Made by a program: the position numbers and the translations under genes. DNA of 64,000 nt. Source: Synechococcales cyanobacterium GL140_1_metabat_312 (GTDB taxonomy: Bacteria; Cyanobacteriota; Cyanobacteriia; Leptolyngbyales; Leptolyngbyaceae). Of this stretch, positions 9,200 through 16,603 are shown in pieces. The stretch's first letter is position 1; each line of letters begins with the position of its first letter. The notes below the pieces were generated by a model. That model was not told where the DNA came from, did no database searches, and saw only the letters and a program-made list of their open reading frames with translations. The DNA lies in NCBI GenBank assembly GCA_025351345.1, contig JANXWB010000080.1:1-64000 (forward strand). The letters are read 5' to 3'.

Positions 9200-9400
9200 C
9201 TACACCATGATCCGACCGCTGCCCCGATATTCATCATCGGTTTCAACACGACCGCTACCCCGATACTGATTATTAGTTTCAACGCGGCCACTGCCCCGGT
9301 ATGCGAGATTTACCGTGGGTGCCGTACTTAAAAATAGAAGGGTGATAGGGGGAGCGAGGACGAGAAGAACGGAAAGAAATAAAGTAGATTGAGTGCTCAT
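9200..9400 (-). CDS. PatX/PatS-like precursor with three RGSGR pentapeptides
   Basis: A 66-residue protein. Residues 7-25 are a hydrophobic core (LFLSVLLVLAPPITLLFLS) that looks like a Sec signal or anchor, though no Lys or Arg precedes it. From residue 34 the protein is a tandem repeat: YRGSGRVETNNQ, YRGSGRVETDDE, YRGSGRIMV. RGSGR (35-39, 47-51, 59-63) is exactly the PatS C-terminal pentapeptide that binds and inhibits HetR. PatX proteins, known from filamentous cyanobacteria, combine an export signal with an RGSGR-like motif and are often encoded near hetR. Codons of the three copies differ silently, so the peptide is under selection. The gene lies immediately upstream of hetR. Processing, export and signalling are inferred. 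PatX is the closest name, but homology beyond the motif is unproven. Confidence 0.88.
   Translation of the reverse strand: MSTQSTLFLSVLLVLAPPITLLFLSTAPTVNLAYRGSGRVETNNQYRGSGRVETDDEYRGSGRIMV
9212..9301 (-). repeat. Tandem 36-bp repeat encoding RGSGR units
   Basis: Two full 36-bp units and a partial third, each encoding Y-RGSGR plus a spacer. The pentapeptide segments lie at 9284-9298, 9248-9262 and 9212-9226. RGSGR codons are CGG GGC AGT GGC CGC, then CGG GGT AGC GGT CGT, then CGG GGC AGC GGT CGG. Confidence 0.9.
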
Positions 9401-9412
9401 AATAGTTTGTTG

Positions 9413-9447
9413 GGTATGTAACTATTCACTCATACAGACTCTCCGTA
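9413..9447 (-). promoter_or_regulatory. Possible promoter of the triple-RGSGR gene
   Basis: On the minus strand TACGGA (9442-9447) is followed after 17 bases by TAGTTA, ending about 20 bp before the ATG. TACGGA is one mismatch from TCCGGA, the DIF motif proposed at the -35 position of some differentiation-linked promoters, including those of patX-type genes. The match is short and could be chance. Confidence 0.25.
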
Positions 9448-9558
9448 GTCTGATCAGGAGATATTGAAAGATTTCTCAAAATTAAAGGTTGAAATTAGCC
9501 GATCGGACTATGACTTCTATCGGCTGGCAAATTCTTACTAATGAGGCTTAAGTCATGA

Positions 9559-11421
9559 TCAATGGTCATTGATGCCATGTTTCGATGGCTCAGAATTAAC
9601 GCTCTTCACAAGAATCCATTCACCAGATAAATTTATTCGCCCATGTAATGATAGAGGTGATTGGTGAGAATAGGTTCTCAGGGCGTAATCGATTTTGGGG
9701 TCAGTAGTCACTAAATGATACAGATGCTTACTTAGTTCTACGGGAGAATTGATTTCGAGTTGGTAAGAATTTTCATCTAGTCTAATAAACGTTCCAGCAA
9801 AAAATTGGTTTTGTGTAGCTTGTGGTGAAGTTGGCTCCAGGTCAGTGATCTCTGAAGGTGCATCGCCTTTTCGGGGGTAGGCTTCTGGGTTATCAAGATA
9901 GTAGTGCTGCCAGAATTTCCATTTGGGATGAGTCAGGGGTTGGTTATAAAGTGGGATGACAGCAGCGGGTGCGATCGGATCGTTGATTAAGGCCGTTTGT
10001 AGCGATCGGATGGGCAAATTTCGAGGCTGACAAGCTTGTTCAATACACAGAGCTGCGGCCATTCCAGTAGCTTGACCGAGATTCAGCACGAGAGGCTGGA
10101 GTCGGGTCGCGCCATTAGCCATGTGGGTAACGGAGATGTTTTTTTCGCAGGCCAAAAAGCCGTCAATCTGTTCAGGAATTAGGGCCGTGTAGGGAATAGT
10201 GAAGGGGGTTCCGGTCCAGCGTCCGCCCCATTTGATAGATTTTGGAGCGAGGGGAATATCGCCGCTGGGGTAATGGTGATCGTTGGCGTAGTTGCCGATC
10301 GCGATCGCGGTGCAGCAATGTTCGACATAATCGCAACCCATGCCGCTGATGGTGAAAGGCAGCGATGCGGTGCGTTGGCCTTGGGGCAGAAGATCTTGTT
10401 CACGGACGGTGGTTAGGCCAATGATTCGACGACTTTCACGGTGATAGGGATGGAGGGCCAGCGCTGGATGGAGCCGCTGGTGGTGGTTTTCGATCGATCG
10501 TAGGTGATCGGGTAAGGGCGGGAAAACGTCTGTTGCCAAGCCGTACCGCATTCCTAATTTTTGCTGGATCCAATAGGCAAAGGCTAAACTATGGCGTTGT
10601 GCTTCCAGTCCATAGGCGAATCGTGCTGCTTCGGATTGAATCAACCGATCGACTCCTTCACCGTAGTCGTTGCCGTGAATTGGCCAGTTGATCATGAACC
10701 GATCGCCGGGAAGTCTGCCGTAGTTGAGAAATTTTTCACCGCCGTAGTTTTCCCATGCCTGTTCAAACTGGGTTAAATCAAAATCGTCGTTCGGTGCCTC
10801 GATCGCGGGTGCGGTTTGGCCTTTGCCGTAGTCTTTAAGCACTACAACCCAAGTGGGCACTTGAATGGGATAGCGTTTCATCCAATCTTGAAGTTCTGTT
10901 GGGGCACTGGGTTCTTTAAAGTGATGACTATCCCAGCCCCAGCGATGGGGAATATCACCGAAGGGCAACAAGTCTCCCAGTTCGGTCGCGTCGATCGTAA
11001 TTTTGGCGGTGATTTGATACTGGTCAGTAGTTACGCCTGTGATTTGGTGGCCCGATCGTTGGACCGATCGAGGGATTTGGTTACAAATCCATTTTAGGTT
11101 AGGCAATTCTGTGACCCAGCGTTCAAAAATTTCGGCTCCAATACGCGGTTCATAGGTGAAAAAGCTGACCCAAGCGTTGTCTAACCCGCCCGGTTGACAG
11201 CGTTCAAGTTCTTTTAAAAACTGCCCCCAAATCCCGGTCTGCCATGCCAGCAATTCATTCCCATCGGGAGCCGCAACTCCAGCGCTCGTCAGCATTCCAC
11301 CTAACCATTCAAATTCGCTGACCAATACAACTTGGACACCGCGTCTTGCGGCTTGAATGGCAGCGGCAGTTCCGCTAGTAGTACCGCCAATGATGAGAAT
11401 ATCGGTGCTGAACGATCGCAT
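9559..11421 (-). CDS. FAD-dependent oxidoreductase (FAD_oxidored type)
   Basis: A 620-residue flavoprotein. The N-terminus has the dinucleotide-binding fingerprint DILIIGGTTSGTAAAIQAARRG (about 7-28) with an acidic VLVSEFEWLGGM segment where the FAD ribose is held. TIDATELGDLLPFG in the middle and ANGATRLQPLVLNLGQATGMAAAL near the C-terminus are typical of the FAD_oxidored group (PF12831). The substrate is unknown; members have been misnamed xanthan lyase. The frame extends to a TTG at 11436, but the ATG at 11421 directly precedes the Rossmann motif and is preferred. It lies upstream of the RGSGR gene on the same strand, with a 158-bp gap. Confidence 0.85.
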   Translation of the reverse strand: MRSFSTDILIIGGTTSGTAAAIQAARRGVQVVLVSEFEWLGGMLTSAGVAAPDGNELLAWQTGIWGQFLKELERCQPGGLDNAWVSFFTYEPRIGAEIFERWVTELPNLKWICNQIPRSVQRSGHQITGVTTDQYQITAKITIDATELGDLLPFGDIPHRWGWDSHHFKEPSAPTELQDWMKRYPIQVPTWVVVLKDYGKGQTAPAIEAPNDDFDLTQFEQAWENYGGEKFLNYGRLPGDRFMINWPIHGNDYGEGVDRLIQSEAARFAYGLEAQRHSLAFAYWIQQKLGMRYGLATDVFPPLPDHLRSIENHHQRLHPALALHPYHRESRRIIGLTTVREQDLLPQGQRTASLPFTISGMGCDYVEHCCTAIAIGNYANDHHYPSGDIPLAPKSIKWGGRWTGTPFTIPYTALIPEQIDGFLACEKNISVTHMANGATRLQPLVLNLGQATGMAAALCIEQACQPRNLPIRSLQTALINDPIAPAAVIPLYNQPLTHPKWKFWQHYYLDNPEAYPRKGDAPSEITDLEPTSPQATQNQFFAGTFIRLDENSYQLEINSPVELSKHLYHLVTTDPKIDYALRTYSHQSPLSLHGRINLSGEWILVKSVNSEPSKHGINDH

Positions 11422-11588
11422 AGTACTATATAACAAATGATCTGTCGAAATATTGTAAAGGGAATAGGTGTAAAGGGAATGGGGCGAAATTCAATCTGTA
11501 TGCGATCTCTGTATTTACGATCTCTGTATACGATCGGAGAACCCGTGATAGATTCAGAGACGATCGTATTTGAATGAAAAGAAGTCCT

Positions 11589-12635
11589 ATGAAAGCTCAA
11601 GTATTTCGCGGTGTGAATGATTTGCGGTTTGAAGATGTGCCAAGGCCGGAGGTGGGACCGGATGAGGTGTTGGTGAAGGTGAAGGTGGTCGGGCTTTGTC
11701 AGTCAGATATTAAAAAAATCAAGTATCCACTCTATGAGCCGCCTCGAATTTTTGGCCATGAGACGGCGGGGACAATTGACCAGATCGGTAATGCGGTGAC
11801 CAATTGGCGGGTGGGCGATCGGGTGGTGGTGATGCATCATGTTCCCTGTATGAAGTGTGGGTACTGCGATACGGGCAGCTATTCCATGTGCGACACCTAT
11901 AAAAATGTCACGACGACTGCCGGGTTTTCGCCCAGTGGCGGCGGGTTTGCGGAATATGTGAAGGTGCCGGGACATATTGTGACGAGTGGCGGATTGATTG
12001 CGATTCCGGATGATGTGACCTTTGAGCAGGCTAGTTTTGTCGAGCCAACCAATTGCTGCTTGAAGGCGGTGAAAAAGGCGCAAATTCGCGAAGGTCAAAC
12101 GGTATTGGTGACGGGCGCTGGACCGATCGGATTAATGCTGATTATGTTGGTCAAACATTTTGGGGCGCGGGCGATTTCAACCGATTTGATTCCATCGCGC
12201 ATTGAAAAAGCTCTGTCGATCGGTGCAGATGCAGCATTTGATGCGAGGGATCCTGATTTGGCTCAGAAAATACAAGCTGAAACGGGCGGATATGGGGTCG
12301 ATGTGAGTTTGTTGGCCGTTCCAAGCGATCGGGCATTTTTCCAAGCGATGGATTGTACGCGTAAGGGCGGCAAGGTGTTGTTTTTTGCAGAATTCCCTGA
12401 TGAATTGGAGATTCCTATTAATCCAAACTTAATCTATCGTCGTGAGATTGATTTGATGGGGAGCTATAGTTCGGCATTCCCCTTGCAAGCGTTGTCGGCG
12501 GAGTTGGTCTTTGAGAAAAAGATTGATGTTGATGCATTGATCAGTGACAAATATCCGTTGAGTGATTTGGCAATAGCGGTGGAACAAGCCGTAAAACCCA
12601 CGCCAGAAACTTACAAAATTTTGCTGTACCCGTAG
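11589..12635 (+). CDS. Zinc-dependent alcohol/polyol dehydrogenase (MDR superfamily)
   Basis: A 348-residue medium-chain dehydrogenase. Catalytic zinc ligands are visible as Cys37 (GLCQSD), His57 and Glu58 (GHETAG). Structural zinc ligands are Cys87, Cys90, Cys93 and Cys101 in PCMKCGYCDTGSYSMC. The nucleotide-binding motif is VLVTGAGPIGLM. The nearest general groups are sorbitol and threonine dehydrogenases; the substrate is not determinable. The frame begins at an ATG at 11574, but the ATG at 11589 has AAGAAG at suitable distance and the family-typical MKAQVF start, so it is preferred. It is divergent from the FAD oxidoreductase, and the two could be coregulated. Confidence 0.9.
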   Translation: MKAQVFRGVNDLRFEDVPRPEVGPDEVLVKVKVVGLCQSDIKKIKYPLYEPPRIFGHETAGTIDQIGNAVTNWRVGDRVVVMHHVPCMKCGYCDTGSYSMCDTYKNVTTTAGFSPSGGGFAEYVKVPGHIVTSGGLIAIPDDVTFEQASFVEPTNCCLKAVKKAQIREGQTVLVTGAGPIGLMLIMLVKHFGARAISTDLIPSRIEKALSIGADAAFDARDPDLAQKIQAETGGYGVDVSLLAVPSDRAFFQAMDCTRKGGKVLFFAEFPDELEIPINPNLIYRREIDLMGSYSSAFPLQALSAELVFEKKIDVDALISDKYPLSDLAIAVEQAVKPTPETYKILLYP

Positions 12636-12690
12636 TCAATGATCGGGAGTCATAGAATCGAGGCAATCACCGACTTAAATCATTAATCGC

Positions 12691-12725
12691 CAGGTAATGT
12701 CCGAGAATATTTTGGACATTACTTG
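12691..12725. terminator. Hairpin between convergent genes
   Basis: Arms AGGTAATGTCC and GGACATTACTT surround a loop of about 11 bases, between the dehydrogenase and mltA stop codons. It lacks a clear T-run, so its terminator function is tentative. Confidence 0.5.
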
Positions 12726-12751
12726 ATGAACTCTATGAATCAACCTTTTCC

Positions 12752-14026
12752 TTATTTCAACAGCAAGTAATAGAGTTTTCCGATCGATCGGACCAATCCA
12801 GCTTTTGCTTTTGCCCGATCGCCTGTTCCCATAAATACATCAACACGACCCGGACCCACGATCGCACCGCCCGTATCTTGATCTAAAACAAACTGTCCAA
12901 CCTGCTCTGAAGTAAGTTGATTGTTTGGCAACTCGGTATTAATCAATGCGAGTGCGCCCGGTGGCATTTTTTTCTTATCTGTAGCAATGCTTCGGTTTGC
13001 GGTGACGGGGAGGCCAAGACTGCCTGTTGCGAGTGCGCCTTGGGTGTTGCGGAAAAAGACGAAGCGATCGTTTCGAGGTAAATAGAGATCAAGATCCGCT
13101 GGATTATCTTGAAAATATTGCAAAATTTTCGGCAACGTTAATTCATCTAATTTAAATTTTCCATCTTTGATCAATTCTCGCCCAATACCCACATAAGGAT
13201 AATCCGTATTCCCATCAAACCCGATCGCCATGGTGGTTCCATCCGTCAAGGACAGCCGTGCCGACCCTTGCACCTGAACTAGAAATGCCTGAAGCCGATC
13301 GTTCATCCAGACCAATTCCGTATCCTTGAGTTTGCCTTGTTGGGCACCTAATCCATCATTTCCTTCAAGTTCAGCTCTAGTGGGGTGCGGCTTGGGCCAG
13401 TTTGCAAATCCACTGGGTTTCCGATAGAGCGGATAGTGGAACATTGCATTGGGCGTGCGACTCGCGGCATACACGGGTTCAAAGTATCCCGTAAAGTCAA
13501 CAATTCTATTGCCATCTTTGCCTGAAGATTCATAAAAATCGAACTCTTGAATTACCCGTTGTTGCAATTGTTCTGGTGTTTTGCTGGTCTGGACTAAAAC
13601 TCGAAACCGTCGTAACGATCGCAGCACCCGACCCCGCGTCACACCCACGATCGGATAGTTGGCATAGGCTCGATCGGCAACATCTGTTTGCAAATAATTA
13701 AGGCTTCGATCGATTGATTTTAGTAAGGCCGATCGATCGTTATTCAAGCCAAATAGAGAACGATCGAACCCCAGTTTTTTTGGCGCTGTCGTCAAACGTT
13801 TGAGCGCCGGGACCGTGGGAGAGGCTTTCGGGCTGGGAATTGGCGGTGGCGTTATATCAGGAATTCTAGGTGGACCTTCGCATCCGGCTGAGGTCACAGA
13901 TGCTGAGGTTACAGATGCTGAGATTCCACCTCTAGACCAAGCTGGAGTAACGGTGATGATGGTCGTCAGAACAATGCATCCGGCGACTATTGCCCTATTC
14001 ATTTTCTGATGATTCGATCGCGTCAT
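12752..14026 (-). CDS. mltA: Membrane-bound lytic murein transglycosylase A
   Basis: A 424-residue protein of the MltA family (GH102), which cleaves the glycan strands of peptidoglycan to 1,6-anhydromuramyl products. An N-terminal signal peptide (NRAIVAGCIVLTTIITVTPAWS) is followed by a Pro-rich linker and then the MltA domain: FTGYFEPVYAASRT, WMNDRLQAFLVQVQGSARL, the catalytic-region YPYVGIGRELI, and the C-terminal 3D domain QDTGGAIVGPGRVDVFMGTG, whose Asp residues form the active site. The ATG at 14026 has AGGAG seven bases upstream; the frame continues to a TTG at 14047, which is not preferred. It is the first of four peptidoglycan-cleaving enzymes in the window. Confidence 0.93.
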   Translation of the reverse strand: MTRSNHQKMNRAIVAGCIVLTTIITVTPAWSRGGISASVTSASVTSAGCEGPPRIPDITPPPIPSPKASPTVPALKRLTTAPKKLGFDRSLFGLNNDRSALLKSIDRSLNYLQTDVADRAYANYPIVGVTRGRVLRSLRRFRVLVQTSKTPEQLQQRVIQEFDFYESSGKDGNRIVDFTGYFEPVYAASRTPNAMFHYPLYRKPSGFANWPKPHPTRAELEGNDGLGAQQGKLKDTELVWMNDRLQAFLVQVQGSARLSLTDGTTMAIGFDGNTDYPYVGIGRELIKDGKFKLDELTLPKILQYFQDNPADLDLYLPRNDRFVFFRNTQGALATGSLGLPVTANRSIATDKKKMPPGALALINTELPNNQLTSEQVGQFVLDQDTGGAIVGPGRVDVFMGTGDRAKAKAGLVRSIGKLYYLLLK

Positions 14027-14078
14027 TCCGTTGCTCCTGTGACCCAATTTGATGACTCAAGGTTGTTTTAATCACCTA

Positions 14079-14333
14079 TCAACCATACCGATCGACGCTA
14101 CCCGAGAAAATCGGTTCCACCCGAATCCCCAAAATCGACGATGGACGGATGACCATGTACTCGCCTTGAATATTCTTAATTGGCACCTGCACAAAATCAT
14201 TCGAGTTCGCCTTAGCCTGAACCTCAGCGGTATACCACTTCTGAAAGTCTTGCAGTGCGGGAAAACGGACCTCTTCTCGGTGTCCGCCTGCTATTAACAG
14301 ATGGACAGCGTATTCGCTTGCAGTTCTAGCCAT
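14079..14333 (-). CDS. Conserved small cyanobacterial protein
   Basis: An 84-residue soluble protein of unrecognised function with a plausible mixed alpha/beta composition (EYAVHLLIAGGHREEVRF, LQDFQKWYTAEV, GEYMVIRPSSILGIRVEPIF). It looks like a short cyanobacterial hypothetical that is conserved among relatives, but I cannot assign a domain. It lies 53 bp upstream of mltA on the same strand and could be cotranscribed. Confidence 0.6.
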   Translation of the reverse strand: MARTASEYAVHLLIAGGHREEVRFPALQDFQKWYTAEVQAKANSNDFVQVPIKNIQGEYMVIRPSSILGIRVEPIFSGSVDRYG

Positions 14334-14448
14334 AACAATAGTCTCGATATAATTAACCCAGACTATTATGGTCTGTCTTTTCAGGAAGTTAGCACAGACT
14401 GCTTAAAAAACTTACGATATATCCAGAAGTCCTGAGTCATCGCATTCC

Positions 14449-15363
14449 ATGAAGTCTCCCATATCATTTAGCCGTCGCCATCAACGCCCTGTTCGCATTG
14501 CCCGTCATGGCGCAAAATTTAGTATCGATACTGGAAACATTTGGCAACAATATTGGCGAGACCCCTATCATTTGATGCTGTCGGTTTCTTGGCGCACATT
14601 TTTTCTATTAATTGCGATCGGAGACCTCTGCATCAATGGTTTATTCGCGATGTTGTATTTAGCGGGCGGCGATTGCATTGTGGGGGCAAAGACAGGAAAT
14701 TTTGAGGATTCATTCTTCTTCAGTGTCCAGACATTCGCATCCATTGGATATGGAGTGATGTCACCCAAAACGACCTATGCCAACATCATTGTCACTATGG
14801 AATCAATCATGAGCCTGTTGAGTATTGCCATTGTCACAGGACTCGGATTTTCACGATTTTCACGACCATCGGCGCGGGTTATTTTTAGTCACCATGCCTT
14901 GATTACTACTTATAACGGTGTCCCGACATTAATCCTAAGAGCCGCGAATGAACGCTGTAATCATATTGTTGAAGCCCAAGCCCAGCTCTACTTTACCTGT
15001 GACGAAATGACAATAGAAGGGAGTCGAATGCGACGGTTTTATTCGTTGGGATTGTCTCGTGCCCATACTCCTAGTTTTGCCCTAAGTTGGAATATTATGC
15101 ATACTATTGATTCAGCGAGTCCACTGTATAAGATGACTGCCGAAGAGTTTCGATCGGCCAATGGGCAATTGATTATTTCAATAGCAGGAATTGATGAAAC
15201 TGTGAGTTATAACATTCATGTCCGCAATATTTATGACATTAATGATATTCTTTGGGACCATCAATTTGTAGATATTATTTATATTGATCAAGTGGGCGAT
15301 CGCTATATTGATTACACCCACTTTCACAGCACCCGACCAAACGAAGTTAATACAGACTACTAA
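14449..15363 (+). CDS. Inward-rectifier-type (KirBac) potassium channel
   Basis: A 304-residue protein with Kir architecture: an amphipathic slide helix (WRDPYHLMLSVSW), TM1 (about 50-72), pore helix and selectivity filter FASIGYGVMSP (96-106), TM2 (about 112-136), and a roughly 165-residue cytoplasmic beta domain (RVIFSHHALI, LILRAANERCNHIVEAQAQL, HTIDSASPLYKM). The filter GYG signals potassium selectivity. The immunoglobulin-like cytoplasmic domain gates channels of this family in response to ligands or lipids. It is divergently oriented from the 84-residue gene, and the two share a 115-bp upstream region. Confidence 0.92.
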   Translation: MKSPISFSRRHQRPVRIARHGAKFSIDTGNIWQQYWRDPYHLMLSVSWRTFFLLIAIGDLCINGLFAMLYLAGGDCIVGAKTGNFEDSFFFSVQTFASIGYGVMSPKTTYANIIVTMESIMSLLSIAIVTGLGFSRFSRPSARVIFSHHALITTYNGVPTLILRAANERCNHIVEAQAQLYFTCDEMTIEGSRMRRFYSLGLSRAHTPSFALSWNIMHTIDSASPLYKMTAEEFRSANGQLIISIAGIDETVSYNIHVRNIYDINDILWDHQFVDIIYIDQVGDRYIDYTHFHSTRPNEVNTDY

Positions 15364-15377
15364 CAACTAATTAAGAT

Positions 15378-16454
15378 TTAATAGCCATCAATCGACCAAT
15401 GCGGGGCATCGGCAGGCAATTTATAGACTTCATAGGTTTCGCCTACTGCCCACAAATCCTCATCCTTCCAGCCTTCACCGGGACCATCCAATTGAACAAA
15501 TTTACCATTTCCATCTTTGACTCGAATCGATTTGCTCCAATCAATTTCGCAATCCACCGCATAGCCAATAGTATGGTTCGATCGTAATGCCGGACGGAAT
15601 GCGATGTCATAGGCCGCCACCATTTCCTTTGCCCTCTTGAGAGACAGATCGGGTGTGTAATGGACCCATTCAATATTCACCCCAGGAAACGTCGGAACAT
15701 TCTGCGGATCTAAGCCTTCAGCCGATATGCGATAGGAATAATGCATTAAATGAACCCGTTCTGGTGGTCGAAGGGTATTGTTTATTTTGACAGTCGCACC
15801 TGCATCTTGAACTGCTTTTAAAAAGGCTTGAGCATTTTGACGAAACGGCGATGCGAGATCATCTAGAGAACTACTAGCGCGTTTAAAATCGACCCATTCT
15901 TTGCCGCTGAGACGTTGGCGCAAACGCCTGGAAAATTCCGTCAGAATATCAAGGCCGGGTTCAAAATCGGTACCAATTTTCTTCTTGGTCGCCGCTGATA
16001 ATTGCGACGCTAAAGCCGATCGGAATTTGGTATCAAGCCCTCTATAAACCTCTACCATGCCTCGGGTGCTGTTGGCCCCAAAGTCTCCGTCGGTTTGAAG
16101 AATGGGAGTAAGCTTACCCATTACCGTCAGCGATCGTTGCAGATCTTTCACCTCATCCACGCCATAGTTCAGCGCTTGTAAAAGTTTGGATGCAGTTAGG
16201 TTTGCTACATAAAAAATGAAATTTTGTTGCAATGCCACTTGATAGGTCGCCCCATCAACAATTCCCGTCACGGGCAGTTTATTGTTCGTTTGATAGGTGC
16301 GAGTGGCTGCATCAGTAGCTTTGCCAAAGTCTCCATCAGGCGTACCTACGGGCAAGCTTTTATCCCGCAAAAAACGCTGCCAAGCTAAGGCAAGATCATT
16401 TTGCGTCCCGCGCTGTATTGTGGTTAAGCCTAAAACACTTGCATTAAAAACCAT
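15378..16454 (-). CDS. M15-type peptidoglycan peptidase with PGB repeats
   Basis: A 358-residue protein. The first 80 residues form a peptidoglycan-binding-like module (TPDGDFGKATDAATRTYQ), and a second (QTDGDFGANSTRGMVEVYRG) lies near 120-139. The C-terminal domain has the M15 zinc signature SxHxxGxAxD, as S292, H294, G297, A299 and D301, and a terminal HW pair (352-353), as in VanY and phage L-Ala-D-Glu peptidases. It likely cleaves stem peptides. There is no obvious signal peptide. The ATG at 16454 has GGGAGG upstream and is preferred over an ATG at 16520. It is divergent from a GH25 muramidase, so glycan and peptide hydrolases share one promoter region. Confidence 0.82.
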   Translation of the reverse strand: MVFNASVLGLTTIQRGTQNDLALAWQRFLRDKSLPVGTPDGDFGKATDAATRTYQTNNKLPVTGIVDGATYQVALQQNFIFYVANLTASKLLQALNYGVDEVKDLQRSLTVMGKLTPILQTDGDFGANSTRGMVEVYRGLDTKFRSALASQLSAATKKKIGTDFEPGLDILTEFSRRLRQRLSGKEWVDFKRASSSLDDLASPFRQNAQAFLKAVQDAGATVKINNTLRPPERVHLMHYSYRISAEGLDPQNVPTFPGVNIEWVHYTPDLSLKRAKEMVAAYDIAFRPALRSNHTIGYAVDCEIDWSKSIRVKDGNGKFVQLDGPGEGWKDEDLWAVGETYEVYKLPADAPHWSIDGY

Positions 16455-16603
16455 AAGTTCTGCCTCCCGATCGCTACTAAATATAGTGAGAATAACTGCC
16501 TCTGTTATACCTTGAAGCAATCCTCTAGAGCTATAAAATTGGATGATATGGGAGCCACTGTGTAAAATAAGGCGTAAGTTAAGTCAAGCTAGGGAGGATC
16601 TAA

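Noticed and set aside
9212-9301. Triple repeat as a CRISPR array or random minisatellite
   Set aside because: Units are in frame, encode the exact HetR-binding pentapeptide, and differ silently. There are no unique spacers of CRISPR size.
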